DNA from: Telopea speciosissima
Lineage: Eukaryota; Streptophyta; Magnoliopsida; Proteales; Proteaceae
Length of the DNA: 64,000 nucleotides
Assembly: GCF_018873765.1 (NCBI RefSeq)
Contig: NC_057924.1
Span: 5,394,001 to 5,458,000 of the forward strand
Direction: 5' to 3'
The notes below the pieces were generated by a model, which worked only from the letters and a program-made list of their open reading frames with translations, was not told where the DNA came from and made no database searches. The position numbers and the translations under genes are program-made. This document shows, one piece after another, positions 45,678-56,400 of this stretch. Numbering within the stretch: the first letter of the stretch is position 1; each line of letters starts with the position of its first letter.

Positions 45678-46862
45678 CTACAGGGGCAAAGCCTCTTCAA
45701 CTTCCTTCCACAAGCCAGCTGTTTTAGGAAATCTCTCCTTCATTTGACCAACAAGTTCCCGTGCCTCTACAACCTTTGAAATGCTTGCAAGCCCATTCAC
45801 AAGTGTCTTCATGGTCGTGAAGTTTGGGACCCAATCCTTCTGCATACTTTCCTTACACACCTTTAATGCAGCATCGAAGTCCTTGCCTTGGCAAAGAAAG
45901 TGAATCAGAGTAAAGTAGCAATCACTATCAGGGACACACCCCTTCCTTGGCATATCATTAAATAGCCTCTTTGCTTCCTCCAAATCCCCCTCCTTACAGA
46001 AGCCATGAATGAGATTGCAATAAGTAACAGAATTAGGCTTCATGTCCCTTGAAAGCATACCTTCAAACAACGCCTTAGCCTCTGCGGATTTTTTAAGTTT
46101 GCAGAGACTCTGGATCCTAACATTATACGTACTAACTCTAGGAAGAAAATCGTGCTTTTTCATCAATTCCAAGACTTTTCCAACGTCTTCAAACTTCTCC
46201 TCTTTATAAAACCCCGCAAGCAACGTATCAAAAGAAGTAGTATTAGGCTTACAATCTTTCCGATCCATCTCAGCTAAAATCGAGTAAACCGAACTAGAAG
46301 AACCCGATTCACATAAAGCTTTAATAACAGTATTATACGTATCCAAATTTGGAGTAATTCCATAAGTTTTGGGGAATTCCATGAAAATTCGACTTACCTC
46401 GTCGTATTTTTTCCCGACAATGCAAGCGAACAGGAGAGCATTTAGAGACTTGGCTGAGCGAGAGATACCCAGTTCGTCCATTTGCTTGAAAGTGCGGATG
46501 GCGTGATCGAGCAGCCCAGCTTGACCATAAAGAACGATGGCATGAGACATATAACGTTCATTTCGAAGGTCAGGGCGGGTTTTCAGTTCATCCAGGTAGG
46601 AGCGGATAGATTCGAAGGATTTGGATTCGGTGAGTTTGGAAACGGCAATAGAGAATGCAACGCGGTCCAGGTGGAGTTCAGGGGTAAGAGAAGCAGAGCG
46701 GCATATGTCGAGGATACGTTCAGGGTTTTTCTCAGATTGCAGGAGCTTGAGAGCATCTCGAGTTTTTTGTCTGCTGGAGAGAGGAGCGGATTCCGAGCTA
46801 AGGATGGATGAGAAACGACGGTGGAGAAGAAAGTTGAGGCGCAAACGACAGGCGGAAGCCAT
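45678..46862 (-). CDS. PPR336: P-class pentatricopeptide repeat protein, mitochondrial (PPR336 / rPPR1-like)
   Basis: Intronless ORF of 394 residues. The N-terminus (MASACRLRLNFLLHRRFSSI) is Arg-rich and fits a mitochondrial presequence. The block LLQSEKNPERILDICRSASL TPE matches the PPR336 group. From about residue 90 there are eight or so 35-residue P-type repeats, clearest at TPNLDTYNTVIKALCESG, KPNTTSFDTLLAGFYKE, PRVSTYNVRIQSLCKLKKS, KPNSVTYCNLIHGFCKEGD and VPDSDCYFTLIHFLCQG, and it ends VEEALPL. Members of this group in Arabidopsis are associated with mitochondrial ribosomes rather than editing single transcripts. Length and ends equal those of the family, so the start at 46862 is secure. 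The plus-strand ORFs here are shadows. Confidence 0.93.
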   Translation of the reverse strand: MASACRLRLNFLLHRRFSSILSSESAPLSSRQKTRDALKLLQSEKNPERILDICRSASLTPELHLDRVAFSIAVSKLTESKSFESIRSYLDELKTRPDLRNERYMSHAIVLYGQAGLLDHAIRTFKQMDELGISRSAKSLNALLFACIVGKKYDEVSRIFMEFPKTYGITPNLDTYNTVIKALCESGSSSSVYSILAEMDRKDCKPNTTSFDTLLAGFYKEEKFEDVGKVLELMKKHDFLPRVSTYNVRIQSLCKLKKSAEAKALFEGMLSRDMKPNSVTYCNLIHGFCKEGDLEEAKRLFNDMPRKGCVPDSDCYFTLIHFLCQGKDFDAALKVCKESMQKDWVPNFTTMKTLVNGLASISKVVEARELVGQMKERFPKTAGLWKEVEEALPL

Positions 46863-47195
46863 GAATTTCAGATTAAATGGCTGTGATGATGGAGCTTACA
46901 AACAGGAGCTACAGTTCTGAACAAGGTCAATGATAAACCATTAGTACAATCTCTGTAGAAATGCATAAAGGAACAAAGAGAAAATGGCTATTTCAGAGTG
47001 CGATTCCAGTTTTATACCTCCTGCCTCCTGAGTTGCAGTAACGGAGATTGATCCTGAAACAATTCTAGGGCTTCGACCAGAGAGAGAAGATCATAGGCGG
47101 CCGTCAGTACAGCATTGTTAGGGCCTGGGGTTTAAGCAGTTGAAAACTAAAAGCATTTTTAAAGTGGGGGAATAAAAAATTTAACTTGTGGGGAT

Positions 47196-47267
47196 TGAGC
47201 CCGACGTGAATCGAACACGCAACCTTCTGATCTGGAGTCAGACGCGCTACCATTGCGCCACGGATCC
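47196..47267 (-). tRNA. tRNA-Trp (CCA)
   Basis: Minus strand GGATCCGTGGCGCAATGGTA starts a 72-nt cloverleaf. Anticodon arm CTGAC-TCCAGAT-CAG has anticodon CCA, the D-stem is GCGC/GCGC, and the T-arm reads GCGTG-TTCGATT-CACGT. A T6 run for RNA polymerase III termination follows about 15-20 nt after the 3' end (47175-47180). The acceptor stem pairs GGATCCG with CGGGCTC, leaving an A-C mismatch at 3:70, where the usual plant gene has T at 70. Confidence 0.95.
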
Positions 47268-47339
47268 GAAGATGCTGGTATGATAGTAAAATAATCTAAC
47301 AACAAAAATTATTCAATTACATTATTTACATTCATATGT

Positions 47340-48150
47340 TTTCAATGGCTCTACTGATGAATCAACTTGGCATTTATTCCTATCATGTGATTGGACTAAG
47401 CATATCTGGACTTCTAGTCCTCTTGGACTGAAAACTAAGCATCTATCTGGCCCATCTTTCATCTGTCTTTGTGCATCTTTACTTGGACCCATTGATATTG
47501 ATAAACAATCTCTAATCTGGTTTTTCTCTATGTTTAGTATAACATGTTATTTTGTTTGGATTGTAAGAAGCAATGTTATTATACGTGGTTCTAAGGTTGA
47601 CCCTATGCTGGTCATTAGAAATGTATTAAAATAGTTCATGAACCTAAATATCACACCTCCTACAATGAACCCATCCTTGATGGATTCACCATATTGTGGA
47701 TCTTTTACATCATTTCTAATTTTTCCAACAAACCCTAAAATGAAACTGCCTAGTTTAATGGTCGCAAGAATATTTGAACCAGCTCTTAAATTGAAATAGT
47801 GGGCATTTAACATTTTGATAGATTGACAAAGTTTTCTAACAGATGCAGGTAGCCTCCCAACATAGGAGTCAAGGAAGCGAAGCTTTTTGGAATTCTACAA
47901 GAATGGAAAAAAGCCAGAAAAGAAAAGATTTCTATCAAACACATCTGGTTATGCAACAAAGAACTTTATCACCTTTTTATTTATACCAACACTCACCCTA
48001 TACCTTGGAATTTTATACATAACTTTTTTGTTTTAGTTGAAGAAACTGATAACTTTAACAATATTACTTTTCACTACTGTACAAACGTTGAATGGTCTAA
48101 CGTCTCCCAAATATATCTGTTTGCTTTGTTAATATAGTTTTCTATTCCCA
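47340..48150 (+). mobile_element. Degenerate L1-type LINE 3' fragment
   Basis: The plus strand reads STDESTWHLFLSCDWTKHIW followed by LGLKTKHLSGPSFICLC, like the post-RT zinc-finger region of plant L1 elements (DSTDHLFL.C..A). Later frames are broken, and it ends near an A-rich run at 48154-48170. Old and decayed. Confidence 0.5.
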
Positions 48151-48170
48151 TTTAAAAAAAATATATATAT

Positions 48171-49115
48171 CAATTAAGAGGAAAAAGATTGCTAACCCTT
48201 GTACAAATTTTTTGATGGTAAAGGTTTAACTAAACATGAAGTGTATGCAATGTCCTACTTACATTATATTATTTTATTCATTTTTACGATGAATGAGGAA
48301 ATAATAATAATAAATCTCATGTGAGTAGGCGTTTGCTACATCTCATGTCCGAAGAGACATTCCCCTTCTAACCATGTAGGGGGAGGTTTCGTGTAACTGG
48401 GGTTTTTCCTATGTCCTGAATCATAAATTCCGACAAGTTCAAGGGTTTCCTCGTTAGCGAAAAAAGAATGCGGTTCACATTGACAATCTCTCTCCTATTA
48501 TGACCATGTGGGACCCATGTGAATCCCATGTGGATGATACCATTTTTCAACCCTTCATTGGTGTATCCTTTTTTACATTGCCCTAAATAATATTTGTTTT
48601 CCAATTCTCTTATTTTATAAGTTTCTATGCAAAAGGATCACATGTGACACACCTGTATTGGATTGGGAGCAAAGTTCTCGGTATCCATGCCCATATCGCT
48701 CACCAATGATATTGATATGGATTAGCTAGTATCAAGTCGTACCTAGCACAATTCATGGAATTCATCATCAAGATGGATCGCCCTTACGTGGTCAATGAAC
48801 TCGAGTGTCAAAGTTAGCTAAAAAACGGTCGGACCCACCTAAACTGATCGATTCATCGTAGATTGGACCAAATCCTTATTGGTTTGGTTTCGTATTAGAG
48901 TTTTATGAAACCAGTAGAAAACAAAACCAAACTAAATCGTGAAATAAAAAAGTAGACTAAATCCGCTAAAAAATCGGGACTAGACCGATAGTAACTCGAC
49001 AAAAACCAATGGATGACAAGAAGGGGGAATCAAGGGAGGGGGGGGAACAAAACAATTGATGGGGGATAATTAGGGATCCATTAATCAAACCATAATTAAT
49101 GCATGAGCCTTCATA
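48171..49115. other. Intergenic; no gene seen
   Basis: AT-rich repeat-like DNA, no coding signal on either strand. Confidence 0.4.
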
Positions 49116-49123
49116 CTTGAAAG

Positions 49124-50152
49124 GAAGGTTCTAAAAGTCGGGTTTCGACTAGGTTTCGATCAGCCAGAAAACGAGTTTGTCTCGGTTTCGACCATATCTT
49201 GGTCAAAACTTGGGACTTTTTCTAGGCTAACTCGAACCTTGGTTTCGAGGCCCATAAGTTGTTTTTTTGCCTTGATTCTTGTTGTACTGTCTATTTTTTA
49301 CATTTTAAACTCAATCCATGCATTAGTTTCACATAGAGAACACTAAAAATATTACTTGTGGTTTTGATCAAAGTTTGATACTGTATATTGTTCTTAGACA
49401 TGATATCAAATAACGTTTGATCGAAACATAACTCCTTCAATATAAATGAAATTTAAGCAATCTTGGATTTGTTAGAAACCTTTGTTTGATAGCTTTCCAA
49501 TAAGTCCAAGATTGCTTAAATCTGATTTATATTGAAGGAGTTATGTACCGGTCAAATTTAATTTGGTGTGCGCAAATACTATCAAAATCGCTATGATGAA
49601 AATATTTTTTTGGAAATAAAAACAAATGAATATTCTACCGCACTTTTGGTTTTTAACAATGTTTTACCATATTAAGATTTATGGAATTTTTAGATTTGAG
49701 AAAAACCCCAGCATTAGAAAGTTGAAAATTGCACCTACCGTAAAAAAACCCAGTTTTTGTTCTTAAACTGGGGTTGACTTTTTATCCTTTTGGAATTTAT
49801 TTTTTAACTATTTTTATTGGATTCAAATAGGGGGTATTTATTTATTTATAAATAATATCTTAAGTAAATGAAATAAAAATACAAAAACATTTACTTTAAC
49901 TAAGTGTCTGTCCTGATTTCTGACAGTTTCTGGCATAAATATCTATCTGTCCTAGTTTCGAGTCAAGTTTCCCCTATTTTCGATGGGCATATGTGTCAAA
50001 ACCACCGAAATATGATTGAAACTAGTCGAAACCATCGAAACACGGTCGAATCCAGGGATTTTATAAAATCCCCCTTCAACTCGTCTTGAAAACCTGGGAA
50101 ACCAAGTTAACTCGATGATTTCAACAGGTTTCGATCGAGTTTTTGTTCCATG
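49124..50152. mobile_element. hAT-like non-autonomous element with TTTCGAC motif arrays and central hairpin
   Basis: CTTGAAAG flanks it at 49116-49123 and 50153-50160, an exact 8-bp duplication. Ends GAAGGTTCTAAAAGTCGGG and, reverse-complemented, CATGGAACAAAAACTCGATC are imperfect inverted repeats; GAAGGTTCTAAAA is nearly the same as the end of the element at 56776. Short GGTTTCGAC/GTCGAAACC-type motifs cluster in the first 140 bp and last 190 bp. The middle is AT-rich with a 117-bp hairpin (49428-49544). No ORF resembles a transposase. Confidence 0.75.
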
Positions 50153-50160
50153 CTTGAAAG

Positions 50161-51319
50161 AATAAGCCTTTACGAATAAGGGATTTCCAACCACAAGAAG
50201 CTTAGAGGAGCGAAGTAACAGGGTCAATACTTGTATTTCATCATCTAACCCTGAAGAGAGAATTCAGGATGTAGAAGTTCCCAAGCTTTTTTTAGAAAGC
50301 AAGGCCAAGTTCATGACCTCCAGATCTTTAGGAAGTACAAATTGATTGCCAATTGATCGTTGGAACCGATTTTCTTTCCTCACATGACCAAAAGAAACTT
50401 TTACTAAATTGATAAAGATGGGATAAAACAAGGGAAGTGAGAGAGAATCAATACATATAGTATTGGGTAAGAGATGATAGAGTAGATCGACTGAATAAGA
50501 GTATGGGGACCTGCAATGCCAAGGTCTTGGCAATGGGTTTTATTGATCCTTCTCCATAGAAAAGGAATCCCCAAATATGTATGTATTAATGCTAGATGAG
50601 GGGAAGATACAGAGGGAGTCAAAAAGTACTTCTCTTAGTAGAGTTGTAGATTTCAAGAAAAGCGCGACAACAGATCATACTGAGCAAGATCATGTTGTAA
50701 TAAGGAAGCACTTCACTTAGGGCAGCCAATCTCACTTCACGCAGCACAACACCTTGCTATTTGCATTAATCCTTTTAATTTACTGGACTTTAGGGCTGAA
50801 TTGAACCTTCGATTTGAAAAATGTTGAGATTAAGACGAGAGAAGTGACAAATTGTAAGGGGAATTGTTACAAATCAATGAGTAGGAGGTACGTGATTTAA
50901 ATTCTCCACATTCGAGAGAACGGGGTTTGCAGCTAGGATTGAAGTCATTTAGAAGAAAGGGCACTTTGGTCTTTATCTAACATTTTGTATTCCAAGGGTA
51001 CCACGAGATATGTCTGTAATTTTAGAAACACAAGGGAATAGTGTAATTTAGGCATTCGTCAAGGGAGATTTGTGTAATTTTTCCAGAAAATAATATGATC
51101 CAGGTTTCGAAGAGTAGTTTACCCTTGATGATAACTACACGCGCTCGTAAGGGAACGCTCGCACTGAGTTTTCACTTTTCACATATTTTTTTTGGGCTCA
51201 TGTTCTTTGTGCCGCTGAGTGGGAGCAGGGTGGTCAATGTGCCCACCCCCATGTGTCTAGGCGCAACAACTTGCGCCCCCGGCATAGAGAACATTCTTCC
51301 ATTTGTTTTTATATTTTTT
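50161..51319. other. Intergenic; no gene recognised
   Basis: Short minus ORFs at 50264-50622 have no recognisable family. Nothing else seen. Confidence 0.4.
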
Positions 51320-53226
51320 GGGCAAATTTCACGGACACCCCTTATAACTATTCGAAATGATAAGGACACCCTAAATTTTATCAAAATGGCACAGACTACC
51401 CTTATTTTATATTTTTATTTCAACTTAGTCCACTCCGGGAGGTCTGTGCAATTAAGTGGCTGTTAACTCTTTTATAATGGCAAAATTACCCTTACCATAG
51501 GGTGAACTTCCTATTATACCCTTACCATAAGGTTAAATTCCCAATATCCCAAATACAAATCAGATTTTCTTCATTGTTTTCGCTTGGCTAACGGTGGAAG
51601 AAGCAAGAACAGAGAATTCCTCCACCTGCAATAGATGCCATTATTGACCAATTTTCATGCTCAGTCTAGAAATTGGGAGAAGCAGAGGAGGTGGTGGTTG
51701 TGATGTAGCAGAAGCAGGTACAGCAGAAGAAGGATTGTTTGACCAAGCAGCCGCCACGACTTGGGCCACGCCGATGTTGCTGCAATTCCTCCGAGCTTTG
51801 TTGCTGAGCTGACAGACGAAATTGGGAGGGAACTTGAGGATAAGAGAAGATAAACTCGAGCCAAAGAAGGGATAGGAAGGCGATGATCCTCCGTGGAAAG
51901 GAAGCGAACGGGCTTTGCTAGAAGATAACGAGGGTATCTTAGGGCGAAGGTTGCCGGTGAAATGGGGATCTAGGCGGCAATCAAAAGAACAAGGAAGAAC
52001 CCTAGCGCAGCTGGAAACTGCCATGATGATATGAATCAATCAAAATTTGAATAGGAGAGAATTTTTTTTTTTTTTTTTTTGGGAGCATGAATGATATCAC
52101 ATTCCTCGAAGATGTGCGAAAATCCTAAAATGAACAATAAGAGTTCTAGAAACCAATATATGAAAAAGAAGTGCTCCAATTTTTTTTTTAAATAGCTAAA
52201 AGATAAAATCATTATCCAGGCTAGCAATTACATGGAAGAATTCTTATTTTGACTTGGAACAACACACAGCAAAAGCTTATAAAACACCAGAAGAAAATTT
52301 AGATGCAGTCCACCAGAACACCTTGTGAAAGTTGACACACCCTATATGGCCTCTAGAGATGCAATAGGGTGTTGGTTTGGGCATGTTTCAGTTCTGCCTC
52401 AGCCAGTGTGTTACTGAGAAGAAGAAGAATTGAGAAGGAAAGGGAAGGTGGGGGAGTGGAGGTTCGCTTTCTTCTTCCTTATCTAAAAGAAGCACTTAAA
52501 GTTTAATTTGTTCTTTCTTTGCTTCTCTCTTCATATATTGGCACTGTTGGATGGAATGCTATTTATAAATCTCAGTCTAGAAAAAGTAGTCTCTTTGTTA
52601 GGAATTTTTTTTGAAGAAATAAACCGTAATTTTGTCTGCAGACACAGAGGGTTGTGAGGGGTTAGGTAGAGACTTTGACAGAGAAAATTGAATTTATTTT
52701 TGTTGGGTTTTTGTAATATTTTTTTTTTCTGGTTTAATTTCCATGGTTGTTGTCGGAGAATGCAATTGGTTCGGATGATTCTTACTGTTGGTGATGTTGC
52801 TCCAAACTCTGATTCCAAATATGAGTTTCAAAACGATGTGCGCAAGCTCGTTGATTTGCTATGGCGGTTGAGAAGAGGGAAAGAAATGAAATGAGAGTTT
52901 TTTGTGACCGGAATTTATTCTGTCCGGTTGCAGAGAGCGTCGCCTGCGGTGCTATTGCTCACTGTGTCGTACTTTCCTGTTTATGGGCTTCTGGGTGAAA
53001 TCAGTGGCGGTCGGAGAGACAGTGGTGGTCGGTGATGAGGAAGTTCGATTTGGGAAGATGATGGAATCTTAGTAATTTTTATTTAAATTACTAAGAGGGT
53101 AAAATCGACATTTTAATTTTGGGGGTAACCTTGCTTAACGTTAGGGGGAAGGTTGCCATTTTGACAAAATTTAGGATGTACTTGTCATTTCAAATAGTTA
53201 TAGGAGGTGTCCGTGAAATTTGTCCC
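51320..53226. mobile_element. Pack-MULE-like element with long terminal inverted repeats
   Basis: The left end GGGCAAATTTCACGGACACC and the reverse complement of the right end GGGACAAATTTCACGGACAC match for about 85 bp (through AACTATT.GAAATGA.AAG.ACA.CCTAAATTTT.TCAAAATGGCA). Length 1.9 kb. No MURA transposase inside; instead there is a plausible transit-peptide ORF (51641-52024) and another gene-like patch around 52740-52895. A 9-bp duplication cannot be read because both flanks are T tracts (ATATTTTTT / TTTTTTTTT). Confidence 0.75.
51641..52024 (-). pseudogene. Transit-peptide-like ORF carried inside the Pack-MULE
   Basis: From the second Met the ORF has 127 codons: MAVSSCARVLPCSFDCRLDP, a Ser/Pro-rich stretch, then FVCQLSNKARRNCSNIGVAQ and VVAAAWSNNPSSAVPASATS. 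It is rich in Ser and hydroxylated residues with few acidics, like the first exon of a nuclear-encoded plastid protein. I do not recognise the parent gene. The stop at 51641 follows soon after (SRLSMKIGQ), so the capture ends there. Could still be expressed as a short protein, but I treat it as a fragment. Confidence 0.45.
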
Positions 53227-53463
53227 TTTTTTTTTTTTTTGTACCAGAGTGGTATTTCAGTCATTCACCGGAATCGTCGTGGACGAGCGCGTGCGGCTGG
53301 CATTCCTTCTTCGAAAGAAAGACGTACAAAAAGACAACACGCAACAGGAGCCACGCCTCTCACTCACGACTCACCTCAACTAGCCTAAGCAGTTGAGCTA
53401 AGCCTTTAGAGATATAGCGGTAGAAGCTTGAGTTTTTCGCTTTCGGGGACTTCGAGTTTGGAA

Positions 53464-56400
53464 ATGGAGATGCAAAAGAGTATGGTCATGGGTCTTTTTC
53501 TTCTTTTAATCATGCTATCTGGTGTGAGAGCTTGGACGGGAGAAATCCATGGCAGAGTGGTCTGTGACGTATGTGGGGATTCTTCTATCGGACCTGAAGA
53601 CCATGCTTTGGAGGGTAGGTTCAGTTTCAGACTTTTTATGTGGGTCTTCATCCCATCCCCCCCCTCCCCTCAAAATTTTTTTTGTTTTTATCATAATTGA
53701 CTTTCTCTTGCTATGGGCGAGATTATGCTTTGGAAGGTAGCTGACTAGAATTGTGTCTTCTGCTAGAAATTGAATCCTTTGTTGAATATATTTGTGGTTG
53801 TTTCTGATTTTTGCCTTGAAAGGGCTATTGGGTTTGTTAGGGGTTTTGAACTGATCTTAAGTATCATTAGTCTGGCTGGGTTTGAATTGGGAAAGCAGGT
53901 TGGGAAACATGAGCGTGATTTTGTTGGATTTTATTGAATTGATATTTGGATTTTCTTCCATGGGTTATAGATTGGGCAAATCCATCTTCTAATTTTGCTT
54001 TCGGGATGTTCTCATTTTATGATTTATGCGGGTTGCAGTTTATACATAGAGTAATTCATTTCAACTTCATGTGGCTTGTGGGTTTCGAATGTTATAGGTT
54101 GTTGGTGATTGGTGGCTTGGTTGCGTTTCATTTGACAACTACTCTTGCTGTATGTGTCACATAAAATTCATTTTGAGTGTTTAACATCTACATATATTTT
54201 AAATTTTATTAGAACTATCAAACTCTTTATCATATACGGTGTTCTGATTTCCCAAAACACTGAAACGAGGGAGTGGGACAGAAATTGTGATGTGGACAGT
54301 TTGATTATAATCCGAACTACCTGGGGTTTATGCAACATTAGAGAATGAAGTAGTTCCTTCCTTCTCTGTTTTTCTATTTCTTTGAAAGTTTTATGCACTT
54401 AAGATGGAGTAATTGTAGTTATCAAAAAGGAGTTTTGTGGTGCAACTTGAAGGTATTCAAACCACAGAGGGGAAGACGGAACAAGGTGTTTGGGGCTGAA
54501 CTAATGAGACAGCAAGGGTTGTTGATTTAATGGAAGTCATAGCCTTGGAGTGGAGTGGTGAAGAAGAATTTGTGTTTCTGGTTCTCAGTGGATAGAATAA
54601 GTCTTCATTCAGTTGGATGAGATCAGCATGGTGGTGATTGTTGAATTGCCAAATGACGTGATTGGCCTGCCCTTTCTCCCTGTCCAGCTGAATCTTTTCT
54701 CCAGGTTTTAAACATTAGTCTGTAAATTATTCCACAAATTCACAAACACAGCAGATATCTACGAACTCCATACTTTTATGGTTGAGCAATGGAGTGTTTT
54801 TAAGATTCGGCAATAGTACGGGATTTAAATTTAAAGGAGATCCACATCCACTACATTTTAGGATTTTGTTCTGGCTTTGAGAGAGACTGGAATAAAGTTA
54901 AAATGACAATGGAAAGGAATTTTCTTGTGAAATAAAACACAAAGGAGATGACATAAGAAGATTAAGGACAGATGGATGTATGGTGCGAAATGTTGGGCAG
55001 TTAAGAAGCATCATATAGATAAAGTCAATGTAGCTGAGATAAGGATGTTGAGATGGATGAGTGGCAAAACTAGGAAGGATAAAGTAAGGAATGATCATAT
55101 TAGAGCTGATTTGGGAGTAGCTCTGATACATGATAAATTACGAGAAAGTCGTTTGAGGTGGTGTGGCCATGTTCAACAGAGGCTTTTGGATGCTCCACTA
55201 TGGAGGAGTGATTTGATTCAGATTGAAGGAACTAAAAGAGTTAGGGGCAGACCTAAAATGACCTTAGGAGAAGTGGTGAAGAAAGAAATGCATAGCTTAG
55301 ACCTTGTATCAAGTATGACCTCGAATAGAGCTGATTGGAGGGCAAGGATCCATGTAGCCGACCCCATTTAGTTGGGATAAGGCTGAGTTGTTGTTTTTGT
55401 GAGACAAGAAGGGGTAGGGAGAAAGAGGTAGAATATTTGAGGAGAAAGTAGAACAAATAGGATGTAATGAAAGATAGAGAAGTAGGATATTCTAGCTTTT
55501 AGTCCACAATCTCAAAATTTCAATAGTATTTTGGTAAATTTTCATTTTCAAGCCAGTCTGAAATCTACTTGGAAACCAGAAAATAAGAATGTGGCTATAG
55601 GACTTATGGCCAATGTGACGGTGTTATCTGTATCCATTTGGTTGCAAGGTAATTGCTATGGGCATTAAATTGGCATGAAGATAACTTCTATAAGCTTTCC
55701 ATGGGACTCGGTATATGTAGATTATCAGATATATTCTATGGTATTTTCAAGTATGGTTGCTAAATCTGTTGGTAAATCCTGGTGACGGTTGATTACTGCT
55801 GATGGGATCAGATAGCTAAACTGATTAGAAAATCATAATTCAAAAAGGCAGCTCGAGGGACAAAAAGTTGATTGAGTGTGGGCTTCACTCCCCTCCCCCC
55901 TCTTCCCCAATCTTTTTTTGGAGATTCATACGTGTTGTGTGGCTGGGCTACTTTGCTAGTTTAAGTCTTAGTTCAGAGGTTTTCATACTTCCAAATGTAC
56001 TGTGCCAAAGGGAAGTTTTGTAGGAAATTTCAGTGAGCCACAGGGGTAGTTTCGTAGGAAATTTCAATGTAAAAAGGGTATATTACTCCCAAGGCCTCCT
56101 TATGTTTACAAATTACACAAAGGGTCCCAAGGTCCCCTCGTATTTCTAAATTACACTCGAGGGTTCTCTTTGTTAACTTGGTGTGAGTGCAAGTCATAAG
56201 AATCATTGACCATTAAAAATTTATTGTATGAAAACTTTTCTCTTCCATAGAATATTGGATAAACCTCTGCTCATCCTCACCCACACTAATTTCCTTTGGA
56301 GAGAGAGAGAGAGAGATGCTGTATCATATGTTAGTTTTTGCACTCATTTATGCTCTCTGGTAGAAGTTCCTTTTATTCCTGATCTCCAATCCAAAGTGGT

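Noticed and set aside
46482-46920. Plus ORFs of about 100 codons
   Set aside because: Antisense to the PPR gene.
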